Numbered from the stretch's first letter, positions 24,541-32,356 are shown. The stretch: 64,000 nt of DNA from Bacteroidales bacterium UBA3297 (GCA_002362105.1 DETD01000019.1:76725-140724); one strand, 5' to 3'. Numbers and translations are program-made. Notes: generated by a model not told the origin, from the sequence alone.

Positions 24541-25560
24541 TTAGCGCATCAAGAACGAGAACTTGTCGGTGTTCTTGAGGGCTACGCCTGTACCGCGGAC
24601 CACTGCGTGCAATGGGTCGTCGGCAATGTGGAACTGGATACCAATCTTGTTGGTAAGACGTTTGTCCAAACCGCGAAGCAATGCGCCACCACCTGCCAAC
24701 CAGATACCCTTGCGGACAATGTCGGCATACAATTCAGGCGGAGTCTGCTCCAATGCGCTCAATACGGCAGCCTCAATCTTTGAGATGGACTTCTCGATAC
24801 AGTGCGCAATTTCTTGGTATGAAACAGGCACTTCCATAGGAAGGGCTGTCATACGGTTCGGACCATGCACAATGTAGTCTTCTGGTGGGTCTTCGAGGGT
24901 CGTAAGGGCTGAACCTACATTAATCTTGATTAGCTCGGCTGTACGCTCACCCACCTTGATGTTGTGCTGGCGGTTCATATATTCGATGACGTCGGCTGTC
25001 AAGTCGTCGCCTGCGATTCGGATAGAGTTGTTAGACACGATACCGCCCAAAGCGATAACGGCGATTTCGGTAGTACCACCGCCTATGTCAACAATCATGT
25101 TGCCTTCTGGCATCTCAACATCGATACCGATACCGATTGCTGCAGCCATTGGCTCGTAAATCATATACACCTCGCGGCCACCCGATTTCTCGGAAGAGTC
25201 GCGTACGGCACGCATCTCTACTTCAGTACTACCTGAAGGGATGCCGACCACCATTTTAAGGGCGGGGTCGAACAAGAGACTCTTAGAAACGGCCATCTTA
25301 ATCAGGCCACGCATCATCTTCTCTGCTGCGTCGTAGTCCGATATAACGCCATCGCGCAATGGACGTACGGTTCTGATGTTCTCGTGTGTCTTACCGTGCA
25401 TCTGTTGGGCCTTTGACCCCAGTGCTATCATATTTTTACTGCTACGGTCAAGGGCGACAATAGAGGGCTCGTCAACCACAATCTTATCGTTGTGGATGAT
25501 GACCGTATTGGCGGTGCCAAGGTCCATCGCAATTTCCTGTGTGAACGAAAATAAACCCAT
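24541..25560 (-). CDS. mreB: Actin-like cell-shape protein MreB
   Basis: Actin-fold ATPase of 339 residues that polymerises under the membrane and guides lateral wall synthesis. Phosphate-1 motif AMDLGTANTVI, phosphate-2 motif IVDIGGGTTEIAVIALGG and the adenosine motif WLAGGGALLRGLDKRL are all present, as is GIPSGSTEVEMRAVRDSSEKSG. It follows the PurH-domain gene by 25 bases and precedes mreC in the same operon. Confidence 0.97.
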   Translation of the reverse strand: MGLFSFTQEIAMDLGTANTVIIHNDKIVVDEPSIVALDRSSKNMIALGSKAQQMHGKTHENIRTVRPLRDGVISDYDAAEKMMRGLIKMAVSKSLLFDPALKMVVGIPSGSTEVEMRAVRDSSEKSGGREVYMIYEPMAAAIGIGIDVEMPEGNMIVDIGGGTTEIAVIALGGIVSNNSIRIAGDDLTADVIEYMNRQHNIKVGERTAELIKINVGSALTTLEDPPEDYIVHGPNRMTALPMEVPVSYQEIAHCIEKSISKIEAAVLSALEQTPPELYADIVRKGIWLAGGGALLRGLDKRLTNKIGIQFHIADDPLHAVVRGTGVALKNTDKFSFLMR

Positions 25561-25585
25561 TGTGTAGGATGGTTAAGCTAGGTTG

Positions 25586-26182
25586 TTATTTGCCTGCAAA
25601 GTAGGCGTGAATGTGGGTGTCGTAGTTAGAAGACACACCGAATGCCTGTTCAGCGAACCATTTGCGCTCGGCCTTGCTGGTAGATGCACCCTGTTTGTTG
25701 AGGATGTCGAGCAATGGTTTGTACTGGTTCTTGCTAGCAACGATAACAACATCGTTGAAATTCTTCGCAGCGGCACGAATCAATGAGATTCCGCCTATGT
25801 CGATCTTCTCGATGATGTCGGCTTCGCTTGCGCCGCTTGCTACAGTCTCTTCGAACGGATAGAGGTCTACGATAACCAGGTCAATTTCTGGAATCTCGTA
25901 TTCTGCCATCTGCTTCTGGTCGCTCTCAAGTTCGCGACGGCCAAGAATGCCACCGAAAATCTTTGGGTGAAGGGTCTTCACACGGCCGCCCAAAATAGAT
26001 GGGTAGGTGGTGAATGACTCTACTGATTTGCATGGTACGCCAAGTGATTCGATGAAACTCTGAGTACCGCCTGTTGAAATCAGCTGTACGCCTTCTGCGT
26101 TAAGTTTTTTGATGATTTCGTCGAGATTGTCTTTGTGGAAAACAGAAACTAGTGCTGTTTTTATTTTTTTTGTATCAGACAT
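25586..26182 (-). CDS. purH: Stand-alone IMP cyclohydrolase domain of PurH
   Basis: A 198-residue protein matching only the N-terminal MGS-like domain of bifunctional PurH, which closes FAICAR to IMP. Recognisable blocks: KTALVSVFHKDNLDEI, LISTGGTQSFIESLG, TTYPSILGGRVKTLHPKIFGG and EKIDIGGISLIRAAAKN. The usual enzyme has about 510 residues; here translation stops at YDTHIHAYFAGK, just where the linker to the AICAR transformylase domain should begin, and mreB starts 25 bases later. No remnant of the second domain is seen. The clean domain boundary suggests a split system with a separate transformylase elsewhere rather than a recent frameshift. It heads the mre operon, driven by the -7 element at 26240-26247. 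Confidence 0.9.
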   Translation of the reverse strand: MSDTKKIKTALVSVFHKDNLDEIIKKLNAEGVQLISTGGTQSFIESLGVPCKSVESFTTYPSILGGRVKTLHPKIFGGILGRRELESDQKQMAEYEIPEIDLVIVDLYPFEETVASGASEADIIEKIDIGGISLIRAAAKNFNDVVIVASKNQYKPLLDILNKQGASTSKAERKWFAEQAFGVSSNYDTHIHAYFAGK

Positions 26183-26239
26183 AATGATTACTTTTTTCGA
26201 ATTTTATGTTTGAGATTGTCGTTTCTTACCTTTTATTTG

Positions 26240-26247
26240 CAAAAATA
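26240..26247 (-). promoter_or_regulatory. -7 element for purH-mre operon
   Basis: TATTTTTG on the minus strand, exact match, 57 bases before the start; it directly abuts the terminator of the preceding gene. Confidence 0.5.
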
Positions 26248-26281
26248 GAAAAAAGCGTCAACTATTGGCGGTTTTGACGCT
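26248..26281 (-). terminator. Terminator of thioredoxin-fold gene
   Basis: AGCGTCAA (26254-26261) pairs with TTGACGCT (26274-26281), followed on the minus strand by TTTTTCTATTTTT. Confidence 0.75.
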
Positions 26282-26302
26282 ATTTATTTTTCCTTTTTAG
26301 CA

Positions 26303-27697
26303 TTATTTAAGTTGAAGGGTGTTTTGGAGGAAAAGACGCAGTTCGTCGTTTGGCTCTGTGCCTTTCGTCATCAGGAACTTTCCTTCTTTGTCGAGAAGCA
26401 GGTACGACGGTATCCCCTTCACGTCGTAAATGTGCCTGAGCGCGTCGGAGTTCGGCACGGTTGCGAATTTCATTTTTTCTTGGAATGGCTTTGCCATTCG
26501 CTTTACAGTTTCCTTATTGTCATACAGGAAGATATTGACAATTACGAGGGCTCCGTCGTAGCTGTCGTGAAAGCGGCGTAAAACTTGTAGGTCGCGGCCT
26601 GTTTTTTCGAGGTTCGAGTTGCAGAAATTCAGGTAGACATACTTGCCTTTGAAGTCCGACAATTTGAATGTTTTCCCGTTTACGTCGGTCGCCTCGAAAT
26701 CGGGGGCCGATGTGCCTATGTAGTTGGCGCTGGCTTTGTTAATAAGGGCTTGCAAAAGGTCTCTGTTGTCCTTGTCCTTCACCACGGTGCCAAGGGTCTG
26801 CAACATGGTTATTATCTGGCTGCGGCTGAACTCTTGGTACGAGGTCAGGTCTGCTACCAGTTTTATGGCGGCCAGTTCGCGCAACAGTGGATTGGTTATC
26901 TTGTAGCGCTGCTTCAAGATTTCCATCATCATCTTGGCGTTGTTGTCGACCACGACACGTTTGAACAGTTCGTATTCTTCCGACCCTATTTGTCCCACAA
27001 TGAACTCGTTGAACACATTGTTGAAGGCGTCCCAAAAGGCTGGGTTGCCGTAGTCGGCGCCTATGGCGTTCAGTTGTAGAATGACCGTGTCTTGCATGGG
27101 TTGGTTCTCGCCCACGCACATATTCATCAGCAAAATGTAGCGGTAGGCTTTGAACTTCTCCTGAAACGGTTTCTTTAGGTCGGTGAATATGTTCTGCAAC
27201 TCCTTGACTGACTTCCTGAGCGAGTCGACCTGTGAGCCGTATGTGACGTGCTTTATGGTGTAGAAGTCGAACGCGTCTTCAAATTCCATCATCTGGTAGT
27301 TGAAGTCGCCACGGCGAAGTCCCTCTATCGTTGCCAGGTAGTCTTTGGGGGCAAAATAGGGGTCCAACTTCTCGATGATGGTGCGTTCGCGGTAGTCGGG
27401 CAGCGAAATGGTATAGCTTTCGCCCGGCTCAATGTAAAGGAACGCCTTCGTCACGTCGGTTGGAATGAAGACCTGGAGGGTGCGGTCGGTTTCCAGCTCG
27501 AATTTGAAGGAACCGTCGCTTGCCACGGTGGCCTGCCCGAGTTCCTCCTCCTCGTTCAGAACCTGCTCGCTATATGTGCGTACGGCAATAGTCTTCCCAG
27601 CGAACGACGGGGCGTTTCCGGAAATGACGGTTGTCTTGGCCTTGACCTGCAGACCGAGGGCCAATAACGCTATAATGCAGCAACTTGTTTTCTCCAT
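26303..27697 (-). CDS. TlpA/thioredoxin-fold exported protein lacking CxxC
   Basis: A 464-residue exported protein built like Bacteroidetes TlpA-type oxidoreductases. It has a signal peptide (MEKTSCCIIALLALGLQVKA), a DUF4369-like beta-sandwich to about residue 120, a helical region, and a thioredoxin fold from about residue 325 (SAPDFEATDVNGKTFKLSDF). In active relatives the strand after KGKYVYLNF carries WCxxC; here it reads NFCNSNLEKTGRDL, one cysteine and no pair. The cis-Pro loop VKGIPSYLLLDKEGK is kept. Disulfide exchange is therefore unlikely; a binding or structural role, or single-cysteine chemistry, is possible. It is monocistronic with its own -7 element and terminator. Confidence 0.75.
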   Translation of the reverse strand: MEKTSCCIIALLALGLQVKAKTTVISGNAPSFAGKTIAVRTYSEQVLNEEEELGQATVASDGSFKFELETDRTLQVFIPTDVTKAFLYIEPGESYTISLPDYRERTIIEKLDPYFAPKDYLATIEGLRRGDFNYQMMEFEDAFDFYTIKHVTYGSQVDSLRKSVKELQNIFTDLKKPFQEKFKAYRYILLMNMCVGENQPMQDTVILQLNAIGADYGNPAFWDAFNNVFNEFIVGQIGSEEYELFKRVVVDNNAKMMMEILKQRYKITNPLLRELAAIKLVADLTSYQEFSRSQIITMLQTLGTVVKDKDNRDLLQALINKASANYIGTSAPDFEATDVNGKTFKLSDFKGKYVYLNFCNSNLEKTGRDLQVLRRFHDSYDGALVIVNIFLYDNKETVKRMAKPFQEKMKFATVPNSDALRHIYDVKGIPSYLLLDKEGKFLMTKGTEPNDELRLFLQNTLQLK

Positions 27698-27734
27698 GGT
27701 GTGTTATTTCGAACTGGTATTTTGTTGGTAGTTG

Positions 27735-27742
27735 CAAATTTA
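27735..27742 (-). promoter_or_regulatory. -7 element of thioredoxin-fold gene
   Basis: TAAATTTG on the minus strand, exact match, 37 bases before the start at 27697. Confidence 0.5.
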
Positions 27743-27844
27743 ATTCAAATGTTCGTGAATTTATACATTTATTCTAGAGAGTAGGAATAAATATGCAACA
27801 AATTTGTTTTATTTAACTTAAAATAAGGTGTGACTGTAATTTAC

Positions 27845-27875
27845 TTTGTTTGCAAATAAAAATCTTTTATTTTTG
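27845..27875 (+). promoter_or_regulatory. Promoter with no protein gene downstream
   Basis: TTTG (27845-27848), 19 bases, TATTTTTG (27868-27875), a full housekeeping match. The next features on this strand are hairpins, not an ORF; predicted start of transcription is near 27882. Confidence 0.55.
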
Positions 27876-27881
27876 CACACG

Positions 27882-28084
27882 CATTTCGTTTCTTGGAAGC
27901 GTTTGCGTTTTTTACCGCCCAATTTGCGGTAACTGTGGCTTTTGATAATTATTCTTTTGGTGGTTGCATTAGTCAATGATTAATGCATTTATATTCAATG
28001 TTCAATGTGTTATCTATTTCTACGACAAGAAACAAATAACACTGCGGATGCAGGGAATTTGTGAAAATTCTCTGCATTTTTTTA
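27882..28084 (+). ncRNA. Candidate structured small RNA, about 200 nt
   Basis: A stretch between a full promoter and a terminator with no credible ORF. It can fold into successive hairpins: ACGCA...CGTTTC ttg GAAGCG...TGCGT (27879-27908) followed by a T-run, TTACCGC/GCGGTAA (27912-27932), TGCATTA/TAATGCA (27965-27987), and a final stem ATGCAGGGAATTT with AAATTCTCTGCAT before seven T (28048-28084). The length would fit a 6S-like or other housekeeping RNA, but I cannot identify a family. The first hairpin plus T-run might instead end a short transcript of about 35 bases. Confidence 0.4.
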
Positions 28085-28102
28085 TAAAAAGTTGTTCGGA
28101 AA

Positions 28103-28134
28103 TTTGGTAGTGTGGATTTTTATCACTTATTTTG
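28103..28134 (+). promoter_or_regulatory. Promoter of first tRNA-Pro
   Basis: TTTG (28103-28106), 21 bases, TATTTTG (28128-28134), which is one base short of the consensus -7 element. The tRNA begins 24 bases later. Confidence 0.45.
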
Positions 28135-28157
28135 CACCGCAATTCCGAAAGGGTTAC

Positions 28158-28231
28158 CGAGATGTAGCGCAGTTGGCTAGCGCATCTGGTTTGGGACCAG
28201 AGGGTCGGGGGTTCGAATCCCTTCATCTCGA
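28158..28231 (+). tRNA. tRNA-Pro (anticodon UGG), copy 1
   Basis: Cloverleaf: acceptor CGAGATG/CATCTCG, D stem GCGC/GCGC, anticodon arm TCTGG TTTGGGA CCAGA with anticodon TGG, T arm GGGGG TTCGAAT CCCTT, discriminator A. CCA is not encoded. Followed by its own terminator. Identical to the copy at 29374-29447. Confidence 0.97.
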
Positions 28232-28235
28232 CTGA

Positions 28236-28270
28236 AAGCGGCTTGATATTTCTTCAAGTCGCTTTTTTTT
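28236..28270 (+). terminator. Terminator of first tRNA-Pro
   Basis: AAGCGGCTTGA (28236-28246) pairs with TCAAGTCGCTT (28254-28264; one G-T), then T-run. Confidence 0.85.
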
Positions 28271-28284
28271 ATGTTATCTTTCAT

Positions 28285-28292
28285 TATCTTTG
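28285..28292 (+). promoter_or_regulatory. -7 element for lipoprotein gene pair
   Basis: TATCTTTG, exact TAnnTTTG match. It places the transcript start near the ATG at 28298, so that ORF would be leaderless, or the transcript mainly serves the lipoprotein gene at 28539. Confidence 0.45.
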
Positions 28293-28297
28293 TATAT

Positions 28298-28549
28298 ATG
28301 GACGCTGATGAAGAAAAGGAACAGAATTCTGAAAAGAATGTGGTGACGGATCCGCTCCCAAGTGAGTCGGAAATAGATGGTGTTGGAACAATTCTAGCTT
28401 CGTTTCCCTCGAAAGGTAGCTCCTGTTCCGTGGCCGATGCTGCCGCTTCTGCTGATGCTGAAGATGCTGTCGCCTCTGGTGTTGATGCTGCGGCCGAAGC
28501 GACGTCGGAGATAGGAAGTTTTTTTGAAGGGTTATTCGATGCTTTTTGA
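28298..28549 (+). CDS. Possible small acidic protein upstream of lipoprotein
   Basis: An 83-codon ORF from the ATG at 28298 (frame open from 28271). The product starts MDADEEKEQNSEKN, is very acidic, and its second half is low-complexity Ala/Asp/Glu/Ser (VADAAASADAEDAVASG) ending IGSFFEGLFDAF. No domain, signal peptide or good ribosome binding site is seen. Its stop overlaps the probable start of the following lipoprotein gene by 11 bases, the same geometry as the 39-codon ORF and LRR gene at 15976-15986. It could be a genuine coupled cistron or a chance frame in GC-rich sequence. Confidence 0.35.
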   Translation: MDADEEKEQNSEKNVVTDPLPSESEIDGVGTILASFPSKGSSCSVADAAASADAEDAVASGVDAAAEATSEIGSFFEGLFDAF

Positions 28550-29282
28550 TAATGTAGGTCATAATCTGCTTCGTTTGAAGAGCGCCGTTCTTGCGGTTCT
28601 CATCCTCTCGTCGTGTGCCAGTGCTGCCGAACCCGATTCAACGACAGTAACTTCTGCTTCTGTCTCTGGCGCGATTGACGGACACGACTATGTCGATATG
28701 GGGCTGCCTGTGCTTTGGGCCACAATGAATGTGGGCGCCAAACGCCCTGCTGACGAGGGTATGGTGGTGGCATGGGGCGAACTGAAACCGAATGACGAGT
28801 ACGACTGGCATACCTATAAGTTTAGCGGTGACAGCTGCAACTCATTGACCAAATACTGCCTGCTGGCTGAGTGCGGAAAAGTGGACTCGCTTGCGCAACT
28901 GAGTGCGGAAGACGATGCCGCTGCTGCTAACTGGAGCGCTAAGTGGCGCACTCCGACCGATGCCGACTTCGAGGCGTTGCGTATGTGCTGCTCGTGGCAG
29001 TGGGTTGATGACTTCGACAGCACGGGGGTCTGTGGCCTGTATGGCGTCAGCAAACTGAACGGAAACTCTATTTTCCTCCCAGCCTCTGAATTCGAAGAGT
29101 CGAGAGACGATGCGAAAACCTATTTCCAAGGGTGGTACTGGACGGCATCGCTGGGTTCGGGCCTCCAGGGCACGGCTCTACAGTTCACTTTCAAGAAGGG
29201 CGGCAAGAAGGAAGATATAGGCTCGCTGGCTGTTCCTAGGTGTTTTGGCAGACTGATTCGGCCTGTTACAACAAAAAAATGA
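28539..29282 (+). CDS. Lipoprotein with Fibrobacter major paralog-like domain
   Basis: Predicted lipoprotein of 247 residues from the ATG at 28539 (the frame also has an upstream TTG at 28524). The signal segment LKSAVLAVLILSSCAS ends in a lipobox with Cys near residue 26. The mature part opens with HDYVDMGLPVLWATMNVGA and later has KWRTPTDADFEALRMCCSW, then GNSIFLPAS and YWTASLGSG. These are the landmarks of the Fib_succ_major / DUF1566-like fold, a C-lectin-like module common in Bacteroidetes surface proteins. It lies between two identical tRNA-Pro genes. Function is unknown; surface binding is likely. Confidence 0.7.
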   Translation: MLFDNVGHNLLRLKSAVLAVLILSSCASAAEPDSTTVTSASVSGAIDGHDYVDMGLPVLWATMNVGAKRPADEGMVVAWGELKPNDEYDWHTYKFSGDSCNSLTKYCLLAECGKVDSLAQLSAEDDAAAANWSAKWRTPTDADFEALRMCCSWQWVDDFDSTGVCGLYGVSKLNGNSIFLPASEFEESRDDAKTYFQGWYWTASLGSGLQGTALQFTFKKGGKKEDIGSLAVPRCFGRLIRPVTTKK

Positions 29283-29321
29283 TAAAATAAGCCCAGAATT
29301 TTGCAAAAAAGCGTCCGAACG

Positions 29322-29353
29322 TTTGCATACCTCGAAAAAGTAGACTAATTTTG
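29322..29353 (+). promoter_or_regulatory. Promoter of second tRNA-Pro
   Basis: TTTG (29322-29325), 20 bases, TAATTTTG (29346-29353), a full match 20 bases before the tRNA. Confidence 0.65.
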
Positions 29354-29373
29354 CAGTGCAATTAAAGCAATAC

Positions 29374-29447
29374 CGAGATGTAGCGCAGTTGGCTAGCGCA
29401 TCTGGTTTGGGACCAGAGGGTCGGGGGTTCGAATCCCTTCATCTCGA
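29374..29447 (+). tRNA. tRNA-Pro (anticodon UGG), copy 2
   Basis: Same 74-base sequence as the copy at 28158-28231, also preceded by TAC and followed by CTGAAAGCG and a terminator. It has its own promoter, so this is a full gene duplication rather than a partial copy made by integration. Confidence 0.97.
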
Positions 29448-29451
29448 CTGA

Positions 29452-29481
29452 AAGCGACTTGAATTTTCAAGTCGCTTTTTT
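29452..29481 (+). terminator. Terminator of second tRNA-Pro
   Basis: AAGCGACTTGAA (29452-29463) pairs with TTCAAGTCGCTT (29466-29477), then T-run. The T-run also provides the -33 TTTG of the next promoter. Confidence 0.85.
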
Positions 29482-29510
29482 GTTTTCATACCGTTCTGGC
29501 TCTACCTTTG
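29479..29510 (+). promoter_or_regulatory. Promoter of DUF4954 gene
   Basis: TTTG (29479-29482), 20 bases, TACCTTTG (29503-29510), a full match 25 bases before the start. Confidence 0.65.
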
Positions 29511-29535
29511 TAGAACTTCTTAATTTTTTTCAACG

Positions 29536-31419
29536 ATGAGGACTCTTTCCGCTTCTGAAATTAATGTGTTGCAACAGCAGGGCTGTCTGGCCGACGATTG
29601 GTCTGCTGTGACTGTTGCCGATGCTTTCAATCCGCAATATATCCGTAACGTACGTTTTTCTGGCCCGGTAGAATTGGGCTGCTTTGAGCGGTCTTTTGTG
29701 GCTGCCGACGGTTTTCCCCGACATTCGGGCATCTATAATGCGGCGTTACACAACTGCAAGGTGGGAGACGATTGCTATATTGGTAATGTGCGCGACCATA
29801 TTGCCAACTATAATATCGGAAACAACACCTTTATTAATAATGTAGACTTGTTGGCCTGCTCTGGCATCTGTTCTTTTGGTAATGGTGTGCAGGTGGCGGC
29901 CTTGAATGAGGGTGGCGGTCGCGAAATTACCATCTGTGACCTTTTCTCGTCGCACTTGGGCTATTTTATGGCTATGTTCCGCAACCGTGTGGAGGCTGTG
30001 GCTCACCTCGAGTCGCTTGTCAGTGCCTATACCGAGGGAGTGAAGTCTGAAATGGGTACTATTGGCGCTGGTGCCGTTGTTGTAAACTGTGGCACTATAA
30101 CTGGTGTGAACATTGGCGAAGCGGCACGTTTAGACGGATGCTCGCTGTTGCAGAACGGTACGGTCCTTAGTTCAACAGACGCTCCTTCTGTTGTTGGGGC
30201 TGATGTGATTGCGCACGACTTTATTTTTTGCAAGGCGGTTAAGGTTACTGCCGGGGCTCAGATACTGCGCTGCTATGTGGGCGAGGGCTCGCAGGTGGGC
30301 GAGCAGTTTGCCGCTACCGACTGCTTTATCTCTTGCAACTGTCAATTCTTCCATGGCGAGGCTGCCTCAATGTTTGCCGGACCTTATACGGTCAGCCACC
30401 ATAAGTCGACGCTGCTGATTGCCATCTCAATGTCGTTCTTCAACGCGGGTAGTGGTAGCAACCAGAGTAACCATGCCTACAAACTGGGGCCTAACCACCA
30501 GGGTGTGCTCGACCGTGGCAGCAAGCTGGCCAGCTCTTCCTACTTGTTGTGGCCGGCTCATTTGGGCGCGTTCACTACGGTGTTGGGTTCCCACAAAGAA
30601 CACCCAGACACTACCAGTCTGCCGTTCTCCTACCTTATCGATAATCACGGTGTGCCTTACGTGTCGCCTGGTGCCAATTTGAAGAGTGTGGGCACTATGC
30701 GCGATGCCGACAAGTTTCCGAAACGCGACGGCCGCAGTAAGGGCTGTGCCGACCGTGTGTCGTTCAATATGCTCAATCCGCTAACAGTTGCACAAATACT
30801 GAGGGGTGTGGCTGTGTTGGAAGGTTTATTGGCCGATGTGGCCGATGAATATGTATATGGCGGCTTACGTATTAAGGCGAAGTCGGCTAAACACGGTCTC
30901 GAACTCTACCGTATGGCGTTAAATAAATACAAAGGCGACCTTTTGTTGAAGAGGGAGGCTGACGGACAACCTGCGCTTATGACTGCTAAAAGCGACGCTT
31001 GGGTAGATTTGGGCGGTCTGATTGTCCCTGCCGATGTGCTCGACCAGGTGGGTGCTGTTAAGGATTTAGTTGCCGCAAATGATCTTTTTGCCACATTAGA
31101 GGGCCAGTTGTTCGCATACGAATGCGGATGGGCGGCCAAGCAGTTTCCTGGTTTGTTTGAGGCGAAACAGAAAATGGCGGTGCTCGACGATTGGCACGAG
31201 GCTTGTGTGTGTTTGATTGACAGTGCGCTCTGCGATGCGAAGAAGGAGTTTGCTCCTACTGTAATGCTGGGCTATGGTCTCGACCCTGTGGGCGATTGCA
31301 AGGACGAGGACTTCAAAGCCCTGCGTGGCGAGTACGGTGAAAACAGTTTTGTTAAGTCGCTCCAATCTCAACTCGACGAGGTGCATGTGCGCTACTCAGA
31401 GGCGGTGTCTGTGTTGTAA
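29536..31419 (+). CDS. DUF4954 family left-handed beta-helix protein
   Basis: A 627-residue cytoplasmic protein typical of Bacteroidetes and spirochaetes. The N-terminal half has imperfect hexapeptide repeats of the left-handed beta-helix type seen in acyl- and nucleotidyltransferases: VGDDCYIGNVRDHIANYNIG, IGAGAVVVNCGTITGVNIGE, ARLDGCSLLQNGTVL. A conserved central block follows (FHGEAASMFAGPYTVSHHKS, SFFNAGSGSNQSNHAYKLG, GQ/GVLDRGSKLASSSYLLWP). The last 200 residues are helical. The fold suggests a sugar-nucleotide or acyl transferase role, but the substrate is unknown. Monocistronic, with a strong promoter and a shared terminator. Confidence 0.85.
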   Translation: MRTLSASEINVLQQQGCLADDWSAVTVADAFNPQYIRNVRFSGPVELGCFERSFVAADGFPRHSGIYNAALHNCKVGDDCYIGNVRDHIANYNIGNNTFINNVDLLACSGICSFGNGVQVAALNEGGGREITICDLFSSHLGYFMAMFRNRVEAVAHLESLVSAYTEGVKSEMGTIGAGAVVVNCGTITGVNIGEAARLDGCSLLQNGTVLSSTDAPSVVGADVIAHDFIFCKAVKVTAGAQILRCYVGEGSQVGEQFAATDCFISCNCQFFHGEAASMFAGPYTVSHHKSTLLIAISMSFFNAGSGSNQSNHAYKLGPNHQGVLDRGSKLASSSYLLWPAHLGAFTTVLGSHKEHPDTTSLPFSYLIDNHGVPYVSPGANLKSVGTMRDADKFPKRDGRSKGCADRVSFNMLNPLTVAQILRGVAVLEGLLADVADEYVYGGLRIKAKSAKHGLELYRMALNKYKGDLLLKREADGQPALMTAKSDAWVDLGGLIVPADVLDQVGAVKDLVAANDLFATLEGQLFAYECGWAAKQFPGLFEAKQKMAVLDDWHEACVCLIDSALCDAKKEFAPTVMLGYGLDPVGDCKDEDFKALRGEYGENSFVKSLQSQLDEVHVRYSEAVSVL

Positions 31420-31446
31420 TTGGCGTCTTGAATGCTTCATCATACA

Positions 31447-31490
31447 AAACACCCCGTAGGTCAGAACGGCTTACGGGGTGTTTCTGTTTT
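31447..31490. terminator. Bidirectional terminator between DUF4954 and MerR genes
   Basis: AAACACCCCGTA (31447-31458) pairs perfectly with TACGGGGTGTTT (31472-31483), with T-rich sequence beyond it on the plus strand and an A-rich left flank that serves the opposing MerR gene. Confidence 0.85.
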
Positions 31491-31494
31491 TGGG

Positions 31495-32316
31495 TTACTG
31501 CACTGGTACCTGTATTTCAGTCAACCATTCCGATTCGTTTTCCTTGTTCCATGGACCATCGATGTAGCTGAAACGTGGGTAACCAACAATCTGTAGACCT
31601 TGTTCCTGAATGTAGGCGAGCACCTTGGTCATCGATTCCGAGAAGGTGGTATATGGACCGTAGTGACCGTAACACAGTGCTTTTGGAATAGCAGGTGCTT
31701 CGTAGAACTTTACAATGTCGGTGTCTTCGTGCATTTCGCCTACGGCTTCACAGTATTCCACATCAATGTTGGTGTCTTTGTGCTCCTTGTCGTGCTCAAT
31801 GCTGTAGCAGTATTGTGGTTCGGGACAAGTGCAACCCAAACGCATCATTTCAGGACCGATAACACCCACACACAATTCTCCAAAATCGTTATAAGTCTTG
31901 ATGACTTGGCGGTGACTTGCTACAATACGGCTGGCTATACTCTTAATTTCAAATGTCTGTTTCATTTTCATTCTATTTTCTGAGAATTCTTCCAGACTTT
32001 GCAGCTCGTTCAGTTGTTGCTGTAGACGCGTTAATTCGTTTACGCAGTTGGCCATCTTCTGACGTATGGTATCTAAGTTGGGGCGGTCTTCTCCACGCTC
32101 GAAGATGTCGCAAATCTCCTCTAACGAAAGTCCGAGTCTTTTCAGGTGGAGTATGCGGTTCAACTTTTGTGTCTGGTCTAGCGTATAGTAGCGGTAACCC
32201 GTCCACTCGTCCACTTCTGCGGGTGTCAGCAGTCCTAACTCTTCGTAGTGTCTCAGCGTTTTAACGGTAACTCTGCAAAGTTTCGAGAACTCTCCAATTT
32301 TATACTTTTTGTTCAT
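31495..32316 (-). CDS. MerR-family regulator with GyrI-like effector domain
   Basis: Transcription factor of 273 residues from the ATG at 32316 (frame open to 32340). The winged-helix part is YKIGEFSKLCRVTVKTLRHY EELGLLTP split over two helices, then TGYRYYTLDQTQKLNRILHLK and a dimerising coiled coil (residues 75-110). The C-terminal 150 residues are a GyrI/SOUL-like ligand-binding domain (IASRIVASHRQVIKTYNDFG; IPKALCYGHYGPYTTFSES), as in BmrR-type multidrug sensors. It contains several cysteines (LGCTCPEPQYC). Its own promoter has a long 22-base spacer containing a dyad, the usual MerR target, so autoregulation is likely. No partner gene lies next to it in the same operon. Confidence 0.88.
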   Translation of the reverse strand: MNKKYKIGEFSKLCRVTVKTLRHYEELGLLTPAEVDEWTGYRYYTLDQTQKLNRILHLKRLGLSLEEICDIFERGEDRPNLDTIRQKMANCVNELTRLQQQLNELQSLEEFSENRMKMKQTFEIKSIASRIVASHRQVIKTYNDFGELCVGVIGPEMMRLGCTCPEPQYCYSIEHDKEHKDTNIDVEYCEAVGEMHEDTDIVKFYEAPAIPKALCYGHYGPYTTFSESMTKVLAYIQEQGLQIVGYPRFSYIDGPWNKENESEWLTEIQVPVQ

Positions 32317-32356
32317 TTTCGTAATTGTTTGTTTGCGCATCCGTTGAATTACGTTG

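Noticed and set aside
28158..29447. The two tRNA-Pro copies as attL/attR of an integrated element
   Set aside because: Both copies are complete with own promoter and terminator, and no integrase or phage gene lies between them.
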